Assembly: GCA_029288805.1 (NCBI GenBank)
Contig: JARIGO010000013.1
Coordinates: 1 to 35,786, forward strand
Length of the DNA: 35,786 bases
Source: Candidatus Nomurabacteria bacterium
GTDB lineage: Bacteria > Patescibacteriota > Minisyncoccia > Phycocordibacterales > UBA9973
Reading direction: 5' to 3'
Shown: positions 1 through 6,985 of the stretch, piece by piece
How positions within the stretch are numbered: position 1 is the stretch's first letter
Layout: each line of letters starts with the position of its first letter
Position numbers and translations under genes: made by a program
Notes under the pieces: model-generated
Told to the model about the DNA's origin: nothing
The model's input: only the letters and a program-made list of their open reading frames with translations
Database searches by the model: none

Positions 1-27
1 GCCCTCACCTGTAAGGTGAGGGCTTTT
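1..27 (+). terminator. Intrinsic terminator at left edge
   Basis: A perfect 10-bp inverted repeat (1-10 with 14-23, loop GTA) is followed by TTTT at 24-27. The T-run fits transcription coming from the left on the plus strand. It lies just downstream of the minus-strand tRNA gene and may also stop that transcript, but the sequence left of base 1 is not available to show an opposite T-run. Confidence 0.7.
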
Positions 28-32
28 CCTTT

Positions 33-108
33 TGGAGCCGGATGTCAGACTTGAACTGACGACCTTCGCTTTACAAAAGCGTTGCTCTACCAACTGAGCT
101 AATCCGGC
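33..108 (-). tRNA. tRNA-Thr (anticodon UGU)
   Basis: Read on the minus strand this folds as a complete 76-nt cloverleaf. The acceptor stem GCCGGAT pairs with ATCCGGC, the D arm is GCTC/GAGC, and the T arm carries the usual TTCAAGT loop. The anticodon loop TTTGTAA gives anticodon TGT, reading threonine ACA and probably other ACN codons. The 3' CCA is encoded (33-35 on the plus strand). The anticodon stem has four good pairs, but the outer pair 27-43 is A-A. The gene lies downstream of the rpsB-tsf-membrane protein set on the same strand, with a possible own -10 at 136-141. Confidence 0.95.
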
Positions 109-135
109 ATTTCCTAAACGCAGTTTAGTACGAAT

Positions 136-144
136 AGGATAGCA
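136..144 (-). promoter_or_regulatory. Possible extended -10 promoter for tRNA-Thr
   Basis: On the minus strand this reads TGC followed by TATCCT, an extended -10 of the type seen throughout the window. It lies about 27 nt upstream of the tRNA 5' end. A short inverted repeat, CTAAAC/GTTTAG at 114-128, falls in the predicted leader between promoter and tRNA. No -35 box is evident. Confidence 0.4.
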
Positions 145-149
145 AACTT

Positions 150-620
150 TTATTCTTCTGACAACTGTTCTGTTGGTTCAGAAACAGCTTCCTGCTCAGG
201 AGATCCGACCTCCTGAGTTGGTACAATATCCGCCTTTTTGCGTCTTGTATACGTGCGCTTTTTAGCAGGAGTAGGAGAGGGGGTCTTGGTAAGATTTGCC
301 AAGAAGTATGATGACGGGCCGTGTTCAAGGCCGGTGAGCGGATCCTTTTTTATGAACGCTGGCTTTGACTTAGGAAAGACCGTAACGAATGCTACGCGGG
401 CTTTTTTATTGCCCCAAGCGGTTACTCGCTTACTGTAGCGCAAGCTTGTATACCAGCTTTTACGTCCAGCACGAACTGCCTTGTTTACGGTACGAACAAC
501 GTCGCGACGCTTAATGGTTTTCACCGGCTTTTCCTGCTCACTGCGCCACCACAAAAGCATGACACTGATCCATAGTGCGAGTATCAAGACAATGATAACA
601 ATGACTAAGGTTCGTATCAT
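150..620 (-). CDS. Small basic membrane-anchored protein, function unknown
   Basis: I do not recognise this 156-residue protein. Residues 1-24 form one hydrophobic segment (MIRTLVIVIIVLILALWISV...), probably a signal anchor with the rest cytoplasmic, since the flank after the helix (RSEQEKPVKTIKRRD) is rich in lysine and arginine. The middle is basic. The C-terminal third is low complexity: a TPSPTPAKKRTYTRRKKAD stretch, then an acidic tail rich in Glu, Pro and Thr. It starts 7 nt downstream of the tsf stop on the same strand, so it is probably the third gene of an rpsB-tsf operon. No Shine-Dalgarno sequence is visible. It could be a nucleic-acid or ribosome-associated membrane protein, but nothing beyond charge suggests that. 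Confidence 0.75.
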   Translation of the reverse strand: MIRTLVIVIIVLILALWISVMLLWWRSEQEKPVKTIKRRDVVRTVNKAVRAGRKSWYTSLRYSKRVTAWGNKKARVAFVTVFPKSKPAFIKKDPLTGLEHGPSSYFLANLTKTPSPTPAKKRTYTRRKKADIVPTQEVGSPEQEAVSEPTEQLSEE

Positions 621-627
621 GTACTAC

Positions 628-1407
628 TTAGATAGTGTAAAGAGTGAATTTCTGAACTGTCGCGCCGTTCTCCTTTGCGTACTGTTCGATAGTCTTTTCA
701 GGAGCCTTAAAGAATGACTGGTTAAGCAATGTCTGTTCTGCAAAGAAACCGTTGATCTTACCTTCAAGCATCTTGTCCTTGATTTCCTGAGGCTTGCCTT
801 CACTTTGTGCGGCAACTTCCGCTTCCATCACAGCCTTTACGGTAGCCTTGTTTTCTTCAGAGATTTCATCCTTACTCAAGAATGATGGCTTCATGGCAGC
901 AACGTGCATTGCAATGTCCTTTGCAACCTGTGCATTTCCACCAACGAGACTTACTACGGCAGCAGACTTGTTGTCGAAGTGCGTGTAGCCACTGACTACT
1001 TCACCCTTAAGGTCTTCTACAGCGCCAAGCTGAATGTTTTCTCCTGTCTTGAGGACAACGGCACTGATAAGCTCAGCAGAAGCTTCCTGCATTTTTTCCA
1101 CGCCTTCGTTCCAAGCCATGTCAGCAAGCGTGTTTGCAAGCGCGATGAAATCCTCGTTCTTTGCAACGAAGTCAGTCTCACAGTTCAAAACGAGTGTCAG
1201 AGCACGTGTGCCGTCAGTTCGCATTACAACGATACCGTCACCAGCAGAACGGTCAGCTTTCTTTTGAGCAGCCTCACCGCCTTTCTTTTGCAGGATAACA
1301 AATGCCTTTTCCATATCGCCATTTGCTTCCTCAAGGGCCTTGCGGCATTGCATAACAGAAATGCCAGTTTTCTCACGAAGTTCTTTTACTTGTTCTGTAG
1401 TGATCAT
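628..1407 (-). CDS. tsf: Translation elongation factor Ts
   Basis: This is the guanine nucleotide exchange factor that recycles EF-Tu-GDP to EF-Tu-GTP in the cytoplasm. The N-terminal UBA-like domain (residues 1-45, VKELREKTGISVMQCRKALE) and the family signature TDFVAKNEDF (about 78-87), whose Asp-Phe contacts EF-Tu, are both clear. At 259 residues it is a little shorter than the E. coli protein (283). It follows rpsB after a 30-nt AT-rich gap, the classic rpsB-tsf pairing, and is probably transcribed from the rpsB promoter. The sequence before the ATG is A-rich, with no Shine-Dalgarno sequence. Confidence 0.97.
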   Translation of the reverse strand: MITTEQVKELREKTGISVMQCRKALEEANGDMEKAFVILQKKGGEAAQKKADRSAGDGIVVMRTDGTRALTLVLNCETDFVAKNEDFIALANTLADMAWNEGVEKMQEASAELISAVVLKTGENIQLGAVEDLKGEVVSGYTHFDNKSAAVVSLVGGNAQVAKDIAMHVAAMKPSFLSKDEISEENKATVKAVMEAEVAAQSEGKPQEIKDKMLEGKINGFFAEQTLLNQSFFKAPEKTIEQYAKENGATVQKFTLYTI

Positions 1408-1437
1408 ATTTTTTTAAGATTATTTTTTAATAAAGAA

Positions 1438-2109
1438 TTACTGCTGAAACGCGTCCTTTAGTATACCAAGAATTGCGGCAATAGAAGAGGCTGAACCGTC
1501 ATTTGCAACGATAGGGTAGTCGATACCGCGAGTTGAACAGTCAGTGTTACCGATAGCGATAACAGGAATGTTACTCTTGCGAGCTTCCGCGATGGCAATG
1601 TGTTCCTTCTTTGAGTCGATAACAACAACTGCGTCAGGAAGCTTTGTTACGCCAACAAGACCGCCGAAGTACTTTGTAAGGCGTTCCTGTTCACGAGCCA
1701 TAAGAAGCTGTTCCTTCTTTGTAAACTTCTGAAGTTCACCAGAAGCCATCTTTTCGCGCATGTCTTCAAGCTTGTTGATACGGCGCTTGATTTCACCGAA
1801 GTTAGTCAAGATACCACCGATCCAACGTTCTGAAACAGAAGGCTGGTGAAGCAATGAGGCGATTTCCTGTACGACAGCACGTGATTCTGGCTTAACACCA
1901 ACGAACAATACTGTCTTACCAGATGCGCCAAGTCCCTTGAGGAAGTTAGCGGCAGCTTCAATCTGGGGGATAGTCTTATCGATGTCGATAATGTCTACCT
2001 TGTCCTTTGTTCCGTAGATGAACGGAGTTGCTGTCGGGTGACGGCGAGTACGTGAGTATCCATAGTGGACACCTGCCTCCATGAGGTCTTTTGAGTTTAT
2101 AGTTTTCAT
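1438..2109 (-). CDS. rpsB: Small-subunit ribosomal protein uS2
   Basis: This is the 30S ribosomal protein S2, 223 residues. Family signatures include the N-terminal MEAGVHYGYSRTRRHP segment, VGVKPESR (Walker-like GVK), SERWIGGILTNF and PVIAIGNTDCSTRGIDYPI. An in-frame upstream ATG at 2202 would add 31 residues, but I reject it. That ATG lies inside a consensus promoter (2193-2221), upstream of the predicted transcription start near 2186, and the extra residues do not look like S2. The resulting leader of about 77 nt holds an 8-bp hairpin ending 13 nt before the ATG, and there is no Shine-Dalgarno sequence. That makes translational feedback a possibility. Followed by tsf. Confidence 0.96.
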   Translation of the reverse strand: MKTINSKDLMEAGVHYGYSRTRRHPTATPFIYGTKDKVDIIDIDKTIPQIEAAANFLKGLGASGKTVLFVGVKPESRAVVQEIASLLHQPSVSERWIGGILTNFGEIKRRINKLEDMREKMASGELQKFTKKEQLLMAREQERLTKYFGGLVGVTKLPDAVVVIDSKKEHIAIAEARKSNIPVIAIGNTDCSTRGIDYPIVANDGSASSIAAILGILKDAFQQ

Positions 2110-2122
2110 AACAATCTGTACG

Positions 2123-2154
2123 AGGCTTGTATTGCGTTTCGAGTGCACAAGCCT
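2123..2154 (-). promoter_or_regulatory. Hairpin in the rpsB 5' leader
   Basis: AGGCTTGT (2123-2130) and ACAAGCCT (2147-2154) form a perfect 8-bp stem with a 16-nt loop in the transcribed leader of rpsB, 13 nt from the start codon. No T-run follows, so it does not look like an attenuator. A protein-binding or translational control site is more likely. Inference from structure and position only. Confidence 0.45.
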
Positions 2155-2192
2155 TACTTTTCTGAATAATTTCGTCCATTTGACGAGCCGTA

Positions 2193-2221
2193 AATATACC
2201 ATTTAAACCTTATTTTGACAA
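2193..2221 (-). promoter_or_regulatory. rpsB-tsf promoter
   Basis: The minus strand reads TTGTCA, a 17-nt spacer and TATATT, close to the sigma-70 consensus with optimal spacing. The start of transcription should be near 2186. It drives rpsB, tsf and probably the small membrane gene, and it decides the rpsB start by placing the upstream ATG at 2202 outside the mRNA. Confidence 0.75.
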
Positions 2222-2224
2222 TGT

Positions 2225-2245
2225 GAGAGCTGCCGGACAGCTCTC
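2225..2245. repeat. Palindrome between two divergent promoters
   Basis: GAGAGCTG and CAGCTCTC form an 8-bp inverted repeat around CCGGA. It lies between the -35 boxes of the leftward rpsB promoter (2216-2221) and the rightward promoter at 2256-2284. There is no T-run on either side, so it is not an intrinsic terminator. It could be an operator. Confidence 0.4.
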
Positions 2246-2255
2246 AGATGTAATA

Positions 2256-2284
2256 TTGACTTTTTATACAAATTGTGCTATTAT
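2256..2284 (+). promoter_or_regulatory. Strong promoter for the 62-residue membrane protein
   Basis: TTGACT, a 17-nt spacer and TATTAT, with an extended TGC directly before the -10. This is among the best sigma-70-like promoters in the window. Transcription should begin near 2291, leaving a leader of about 42 nt without a Shine-Dalgarno sequence. Confidence 0.8.
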
Positions 2285-2332
2285 TTAAACAGTTAAACCA
2301 CATAGTACAAACCTTAAAAAATCAATATATTC

Positions 2333-2521
2333 ATGAAGAATCTTAGCTTTTACGTAGCTTCAATTACTTTGGCTTTAGTATCAATAGCCTTTGCAATGCT
2401 AAAAGAAAATTCAGCGGCAAAAATATGTATCATATCAGCCCTAGTGATCTCTGTGGGAGGTGCTCTGTTTTCCGTCTTGGAATCTCCGGAGGATTCGTCA
2501 AAAAAGAACTATGGGGGTTAG
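2333..2521 (+). CDS. 62-residue two-helix membrane protein, function unknown
   Basis: This short protein has two hydrophobic segments, about residues 4-22 (LSFYVASITLALVSIAFAML) and 29-48 (KICIISALVISVGGALFSVL). They are separated by a short KENSAA turn, and the tail is polar (ESPEDSSKKNYGG). I recognise no family. It is a complete stand-alone unit: a near-consensus promoter 49 nt upstream and an intrinsic terminator 14 nt after the stop. That organisation argues for a real, well-expressed gene despite its size. A holin-like or stress-membrane role is imaginable, but nothing in the sequence supports a choice. Confidence 0.75.
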   Translation: MKNLSFYVASITLALVSIAFAMLKENSAAKICIISALVISVGGALFSVLESPEDSSKKNYGG

Positions 2522-2534
2522 TAAAACCCTTAAT

Positions 2535-2567
2535 AAGCCTTTGAATTAAAAATTCAGGGCTTTTTTT
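2535..2567 (+). terminator. Intrinsic terminator after the 62-residue gene
   Basis: The arms AAGCC-TT-TGAATT and AATTCA-G-GGCTT pair over 11 bp with a small internal bulge and an AAA loop, followed directly by seven T residues. It separates the small gene from proS. Confidence 0.85.
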
Positions 2568-2600
2568 ATTTGCCTTTTTGTGCCAATATATAAATGATTT

Positions 2601-3845
2601 ATGCGTCAGACACAGCTTTTCACGAAAACCAAGAAAGAAAGCCCTGCAGATGAGGTTGCAAAGAATGCCCAGCTGCTTATTCGCGGAGGATACATCCATA
2701 AGGAAATGGCCGGTGTCTATACTATTTTGCCATTGGGATACCGAGTAATGGAAAAAATCGTCAGTATCATCAAGGAAGAAATGAATGCCATTGGAGGTAT
2801 TCAGATGAAAACGTCAGCTATTCAGACTAAAGACGTATGGGAAAAGACCAACCGCTGGAGTGATGATGTCGTTGACGTGTGGTTCAAGACTCAGCTCAAG
2901 AACGGAACTGAAGTGGGTCTTTCATTTACAAATGAAGAAGCGTATTCAAATATCGTAAAAAACTTTGTGAGCTCATACAAAGACCTTCCGTTGTATCCAT
3001 ATGATTTCAAAACTATTTTCCGAAACGAAACTCGCAGTAAGTCAGGCATGATGCGCGGTCGCGAATTTTACTGGAAGGCATTGTATTCATTTTCTGCAGA
3101 CAAGGAGCAGCACGATGAATTTTATGAAAAATCAAAACAGGCATATCGCAATGTCTACGACCGTGTCGGTCTCGGAGACTATACATACATGACATTCGCT
3201 TCAGGCGGAACATTTTCAAAATACTCGCATGAGTTCCAAACTGTTTCTGAGGCAGGTGAAGATCTTATCTATATTGATGAAGCAAAAGGCATTGCTATCA
3301 ATGAAGAAGTTATGACTGATGAAGTGCTTACTGATCTTGGCATTGAACGAGCAAATCTCGTAGAGAAGAAGGCAATTGAAGTAGGAAATATTTTTTCACT
3401 CGGTTTTAAATTCTCTGAACCGTTTGGTCTGACATACAAAAACAGCGAAGGCGCCGACGTTCCTGTATACATGGGTTCATACGGTATCGGTGTTACTCGT
3501 CTAATGGGAACTATCGTTGAAGTGCTTTCTGATGAAAAGGGTATCGTGTGGCCGGAAAGTGTCGCACCATTTAAGGTTCATTTGCTTGCATTGGGGGAAA
3601 ATATTGAACAAGCGCAGAATGTTTATAATGAATTACTGAAGCATAACATAGAGGTTTTATTTGATGATCGTACCGGGGTAAGTGCTGGAGAAAAATTCGC
3701 AGACAGTGACTTGCTTGGCATACCTCATCGTATCGTAGTTTCAGAACGCAGTCTTGCTCAGGGTGGCGTAGAGTACAAACGTCGTAACAGCAGTGAATCA
3801 ACTATCCTTTCTATAGAAAGTCTCATTCAGCAATTCGCCGCATAA
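2601..3845 (+). CDS. proS: Prolyl-tRNA synthetase, short form without editing insert
   Basis: This class II aminoacyl-tRNA synthetase charges tRNA-Pro with proline. Class II motif 2 is seen as FRNETRSKSGMMRGREFYWK, and motif 3 as GSYGIGVTRLMG. A C-terminal anticodon-binding domain (VHLLALGENIEQAQNVYNEL ... DDRTGVSAGEKFADSDLLGIP) follows. At 414 residues it lacks the roughly 180-residue INS editing domain that bacterial ProRS of about 570 residues carries between motifs 2 and 3. Clearance of Ala-tRNA-Pro must therefore be missing or done elsewhere. No Shine-Dalgarno sequence. A TATAAA at 2589-2594 sits 6 nt before the ATG, so the mRNA may be leaderless. First gene of a tightly spaced set with mreB, mreC and tgt. 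Confidence 0.95.
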   Translation: MRQTQLFTKTKKESPADEVAKNAQLLIRGGYIHKEMAGVYTILPLGYRVMEKIVSIIKEEMNAIGGIQMKTSAIQTKDVWEKTNRWSDDVVDVWFKTQLKNGTEVGLSFTNEEAYSNIVKNFVSSYKDLPLYPYDFKTIFRNETRSKSGMMRGREFYWKALYSFSADKEQHDEFYEKSKQAYRNVYDRVGLGDYTYMTFASGGTFSKYSHEFQTVSEAGEDLIYIDEAKGIAINEEVMTDEVLTDLGIERANLVEKKAIEVGNIFSLGFKFSEPFGLTYKNSEGADVPVYMGSYGIGVTRLMGTIVEVLSDEKGIVWPESVAPFKVHLLALGENIEQAQNVYNELLKHNIEVLFDDRTGVSAGEKFADSDLLGIPHRIVVSERSLAQGGVEYKRRNSSESTILSIESLIQQFAA

Positions 3846-3847
3846 TT

Positions 3848-4891
3848 ATGTTTAAGAAACTTTACGAACGCTTTTCAAATGATATCGGTATCGATTTGGG
3901 TACCGCTAATACGCTCGTGTACGTCAAAGGTCACGGTATTGTTATCAATGAACCAAGTATCGTTGCCGTAAACCAAAAGACCGGACAGATCGTGGCTATC
4001 GGTCGTCAGGCCAAGGAAATGTGGGGCAAGACACCGGAGCACATTCGCATCGTGCGACCGCTTTCCGAAGGAGTGGTGTCTGATTTTGAAATGGCGGAGG
4101 AAATGCTCGCGTACTTTATTCGCCAGGTGGAAAAAATTTCAAAGAAGTTTTTCCGACCACGTGTCGTTATCGGCGTACCGTCAGGCATTACCAATGTTGA
4201 GCTTCGCGCTGTCTATGATGCAGGCATTGATGCCGGTGCGCGTGAAGTCTATCTCGTGGAAGAAGCCATGGCTGCAGCTATCGGTGTGAGACTGCCGGTG
4301 CTTTCTGCAAATGCTTCATTCATTGTTGATATTGGCGGAGGAACGACGGACATCGCATTGATTGCGCTTGGTGGTATTGTTCGCTCAATGAACTTGCGCG
4401 TGGCAGGAGATCACTTCGACGCACGAGTGGTGGATTACTTGCGTGATGAGTTCAAACTATTGGTGGGTGAGCGCACCGCAGAGTCAGTGAAGCTTGCGCT
4501 TGGTTCTGCCATTGAAACAGACTACATGGAGATTGAAGTGCGTGGCCGTGACTTGGTGACTGGCTTGCCAAAGGCACTGATGATCACTGATGGTGATGTG
4601 CGCGAAGCATTTGCTCGTACAGTGGCATTACTCATTTCAGGCATTCGAGAAGTGCTTGAAACTGCACCGCCAGAAATGGTTTCTGATATTTTACAAACCG
4701 GCATTATCCTTTCCGGAGGAGGCGCAAACCTGCGAGGGCTTGCAATGCTCCTGCAAACGGAACTAAAATTACCAGTACTGATTGCCGAAGATCCGCTTTC
4801 TGCTGTTGCTCGTGGCACAGGAATTATTTTGGAAGATTTTGATACATACAAACCAACATTACTCTCACTAGAAGATCATGCCTCGTTATAA
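3848..4891 (+). CDS. mreB: Rod-shape determining protein MreB
   Basis: This bacterial actin homologue forms membrane-bound filaments that steer lateral peptidoglycan synthesis. At 347 residues it has full family length. The actin-fold nucleotide motifs are intact: phosphate 1 IGIDLGTANTLVYVKG (about 13-28), phosphate 2 FIVDIGGGTTDIALI, and the adenosine motif ILSGGGANLRGL. It begins 2 nt after the proS stop, and its last 14 nt overlap mreC, so it must be co-transcribed and probably translationally coupled with both. Its presence implies a rod-shaped, or at least actively shape-controlled, cell. Confidence 0.97.
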   Translation: MFKKLYERFSNDIGIDLGTANTLVYVKGHGIVINEPSIVAVNQKTGQIVAIGRQAKEMWGKTPEHIRIVRPLSEGVVSDFEMAEEMLAYFIRQVEKISKKFFRPRVVIGVPSGITNVELRAVYDAGIDAGAREVYLVEEAMAAAIGVRLPVLSANASFIVDIGGGTTDIALIALGGIVRSMNLRVAGDHFDARVVDYLRDEFKLLVGERTAESVKLALGSAIETDYMEIEVRGRDLVTGLPKALMITDGDVREAFARTVALLISGIREVLETAPPEMVSDILQTGIILSGGGANLRGLAMLLQTELKLPVLIAEDPLSAVARGTGIILEDFDTYKPTLLSLEDHASL

Positions 4892-5642
4892 GAAACAACT
4901 GAAAAAGAACAGCCCATGGCGCAGTGTCCCTACATGGCTTCGTGTGGTCATTGTTGTGGCCAGCGTGCTTATTGTTATCGCTATCGCAACGGCAATAGTG
5001 AAGAAAATTGCGGCTCGTACTGTACCTGTGTACGGAGGAGTGATAAAAGATGAATTTCTTTCTCGGAGCGCATTGATCAAAAAGGTAACAGCACAGGAAA
5101 GCACGCTTGTGTCATATGATGCTGAACTTACAACTTTACAGCAATTACAAAATGAAAACACTGCATTGAAAGCAGAGCTCGGAAGAGACGCAGGACAAAA
5201 AGGCGTACTGGCTGACGTTATGACATTACCGAATCGCAGTTTTTATGACACGATGTTGATCGACGCAGGAAGTGCTGAAGGTATAAAGGTTGGACAAGTG
5301 GTGTATGCATTTAACAGTGTGGCGCTCGGTACCATCTCAAGTGTTGATGCACATGATGCTACGGTTTCTTTATACAGTGCTCCCGGTAGACAGACTTCCG
5401 GTAATGCTGTTGGCAGTGACGTGGCGGTGACATTGATCGGTCGGGGGTCAGGGGAGTATGAAGTGCAGCTTCCACGTGACGTGCCATTTACCACTGGTTC
5501 CATGATTGCCGCACAATCCATCACGCCGGCTTCTCTTGCTGAGATAGAAAGAATCATCACTGACCCTCGCGATCCGTTCCAACGTTTGCTTGCAAAAGTT
5601 CCAGTAAACCTTCAGGCACTGAAGTGGGTGATAGTGAGATAA
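4878..5642 (+). CDS. mreC: Rod-shape determining protein MreC
   Basis: MreC is the bitopic scaffold that links MreB filaments to extracytoplasmic cell-wall synthases. The 254-residue protein has a basic cytoplasmic N-terminus (MPRYKKQLKKNSPWR), one membrane helix at about 21-43 (LRVVIVVASVLIVIAIATAIV), a coiled-coil stretch at about 68-100, and the beta-rich MreC domain with MLIDAGSAEGIKVGQVVYA. It overlaps the mreB end by 14 nt, and its stop codon overlaps the tgt start (TAATG). No mreD follows. In its place is tgt, so the usual mreBCD order is broken after mreC. Confidence 0.93.
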   Translation: MPRYKKQLKKNSPWRSVPTWLRVVIVVASVLIVIAIATAIVKKIAARTVPVYGGVIKDEFLSRSALIKKVTAQESTLVSYDAELTTLQQLQNENTALKAELGRDAGQKGVLADVMTLPNRSFYDTMLIDAGSAEGIKVGQVVYAFNSVALGTISSVDAHDATVSLYSAPGRQTSGNAVGSDVAVTLIGRGSGEYEVQLPRDVPFTTGSMIAAQSITPASLAEIERIITDPRDPFQRLLAKVPVNLQALKWVIVR

Positions 5643-6829
5643 TGCTTAAATTTTCTATACATAAAAAACTAGACGGTACGCTTGCGCGAGCGGGGGAAAT
5701 TGAAACCAAGAACGGTAAGATTTTGACGCCGGCATTTGTGACGGTGGGAACAAAAGCAACGGTGAAGTCACTGACATCTGAACAAATCAGAAGCCTGAAT
5801 GCGCAAGTAGTGTTGGCGAATACCTACCATTTATATTTGCAGCCAGGGGAAGATATCGTTGCCAAGGCTGGAGGCTTTGGTCCATTTATGGATTGGCATG
5901 GTCCGACTATGACAGACTCGGGAGGGTTTCAAGCATTTTCACTTGGCGCGGCATTTGGTACTGCGGTAAGCAAGATTTCAACATCTGACGTTGAAGTCAG
6001 CGACACGTCAGTCAATCCAGGACAACTCGCAAAAGTAACCGACGAAGGCGTGACATTCAAGTCACATCTTGATGGTAGCAAGCACTTGTTCACACCAGAG
6101 TCTTCAATGGAAATACAATGGAAACTTGGTGCTGACATGATTTTTGCATTTGATGAATGTACCAGTCCAACAGCTCCATATGACTACCAAAAGAAATCCC
6201 TGGCACGTACGTATGAATGGGCCAAGCGTAGTCTAGAACGACATGAAGCGTTGGATACAGAAAAACAGCAATCGTTGTTTGGTGTAGTGCAAGGTGGACG
6301 ATATCAAGAGCTCCGTGAAGAAGCCGCTCGCACTATCGGTGCGCTGCCTTTTGATGGTTTTGGTATTGGAGGATCATTTACCAAAGAAGATATTGGCACT
6401 GCCGTAGGGTGGGTTAATGCGTTGCTGCCAGAAGACAAGCCTCGCCACTTGCTTGGTATTGGTGAACCGCTTGATCTTTTTAATGCCGTTGAAGCTGGCT
6501 GTGATTTGTTTGATTGTATTGCGCCAACACGCATGGCACGTCACGGTACATTGCATACCAAGGATGGGCGCATCAACATCAAGAATGCAAAATTCGTTGA
6601 CCAGTTTGTGCCACTCGATGAAGATTGCACCTGTTATACCTGCACGCATCACACTCGTGCGTATCTTGCACACCTCTTTCGCGGGGAAGAAATGACTGCC
6701 GCATCGCTTGCTTCAATTCACAATCTTCACTTCATCTTGCGTTTGGTGGAAAACATCCGTGCGTCCATCTTGGATGATAGCTTTCATCAGTATAAAAAAG
6801 AATTTTTGGAACGGTACTACAAAAAGTAA
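5642..6829 (+). CDS. tgt: Queuine tRNA-ribosyltransferase (tRNA-guanine transglycosylase)
   Basis: Tgt exchanges guanine-34 of GUN-anticodon tRNAs for the queuosine precursor preQ1. The TIM-barrel enzyme is complete (395 residues). It has the substrate-binding acid in TDSGGFQ (D92), FGVVQGGRYQELR, GFGIGGSFTKED, the nucleophilic Asp in LFDCIAPTRMARHG (D291), and the zinc site CTCYTC (C329, C331, C334) with a following His. I use the ATG at 5642, whose A is the last base of the mreC stop, rather than the in-frame GTG at 5624. The overlap implies coupling to mreC. A terminator hairpin follows. No queuosine synthesis genes are in the window, so preQ1 may be salvaged. Confidence 0.96.
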   Translation: MLKFSIHKKLDGTLARAGEIETKNGKILTPAFVTVGTKATVKSLTSEQIRSLNAQVVLANTYHLYLQPGEDIVAKAGGFGPFMDWHGPTMTDSGGFQAFSLGAAFGTAVSKISTSDVEVSDTSVNPGQLAKVTDEGVTFKSHLDGSKHLFTPESSMEIQWKLGADMIFAFDECTSPTAPYDYQKKSLARTYEWAKRSLERHEALDTEKQQSLFGVVQGGRYQELREEAARTIGALPFDGFGIGGSFTKEDIGTAVGWVNALLPEDKPRHLLGIGEPLDLFNAVEAGCDLFDCIAPTRMARHGTLHTKDGRINIKNAKFVDQFVPLDEDCTCYTCTHHTRAYLAHLFRGEEMTAASLASIHNLHFILRLVENIRASILDDSFHQYKKEFLERYYKK

Positions 6830-6857
6830 AAGACCCCTCTCAGGTGAAAGGGGTCTT
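6830..6857. terminator. Bidirectional terminator between tgt and the 25-residue peptide gene
   Basis: AAGACCCCT (6830-6838) and AGGGGTCTT (6849-6857) form a perfect 9-bp stem. Rightwards the tail is only ATTTGTT. Leftwards the tail is T-rich (TTTTACTTTTTG on the minus strand). It can end both tgt and the convergent minus-strand peptide gene. Confidence 0.75.
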
Positions 6858-6862
6858 ATTTG

Positions 6863-6940
6863 TTATGGGATTGCTATGCTTGCCATGATTACAAAGGCCG
6901 TTGCAACTACTATTGCTAAGACAAAGAGAAAATTTTTCAT
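6863..6940 (-). CDS. 25-residue hydrophobic membrane peptide
   Basis: On the minus strand an ATG at 6940 opens a 25-codon frame ending in TAA (6863-6865). The peptide begins MKNFLFVLAIVVATA and ends in ASIAIP: one charged residue (Lys2), then an uninterrupted transmembrane helix. The gene has its own near-consensus promoter (TTGACA, 16 nt, TATGAT at 6958-6985) and a terminator hairpin beyond its stop, so it is a complete transcription unit. A second 25-residue membrane peptide lies at 34958-35035. I know of no named family. Small membrane subunits and type I toxins have this look, but no antitoxin RNA is evident. Confidence 0.6.
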   Translation of the reverse strand: MKNFLFVLAIVVATAFVIMASIAIP

Positions 6941-6957
6941 AACAGTGGGTTTTTTAA

Positions 6958-6985
6958 ATCATATAACCCTAAATTATTTTGTCAA
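6958..6985 (-). promoter_or_regulatory. Promoter of the 25-residue peptide gene
   Basis: The minus strand reads TTGACA (6980-6985), a 16-nt spacer and TATGAT (6958-6963). The start should be near 6951, giving a leader of about 11 nt without a Shine-Dalgarno sequence. It diverges from the promoter of the giant hydrolase gene. Confidence 0.7.

Noticed and set aside
904-1461. Long open frame on the plus strand opposite tsf (185 codons)
   Set aside because: It is antisense to a clearly conserved EF-Ts gene, has no promoter or start context, and encodes no recognisable protein.
2110-2202. 31-residue N-terminal extension of ribosomal protein S2
   Set aside because: The upstream ATG lies inside a consensus promoter (between its -35 and -10) and the residues do not resemble S2, so this stretch is leader and promoter DNA.
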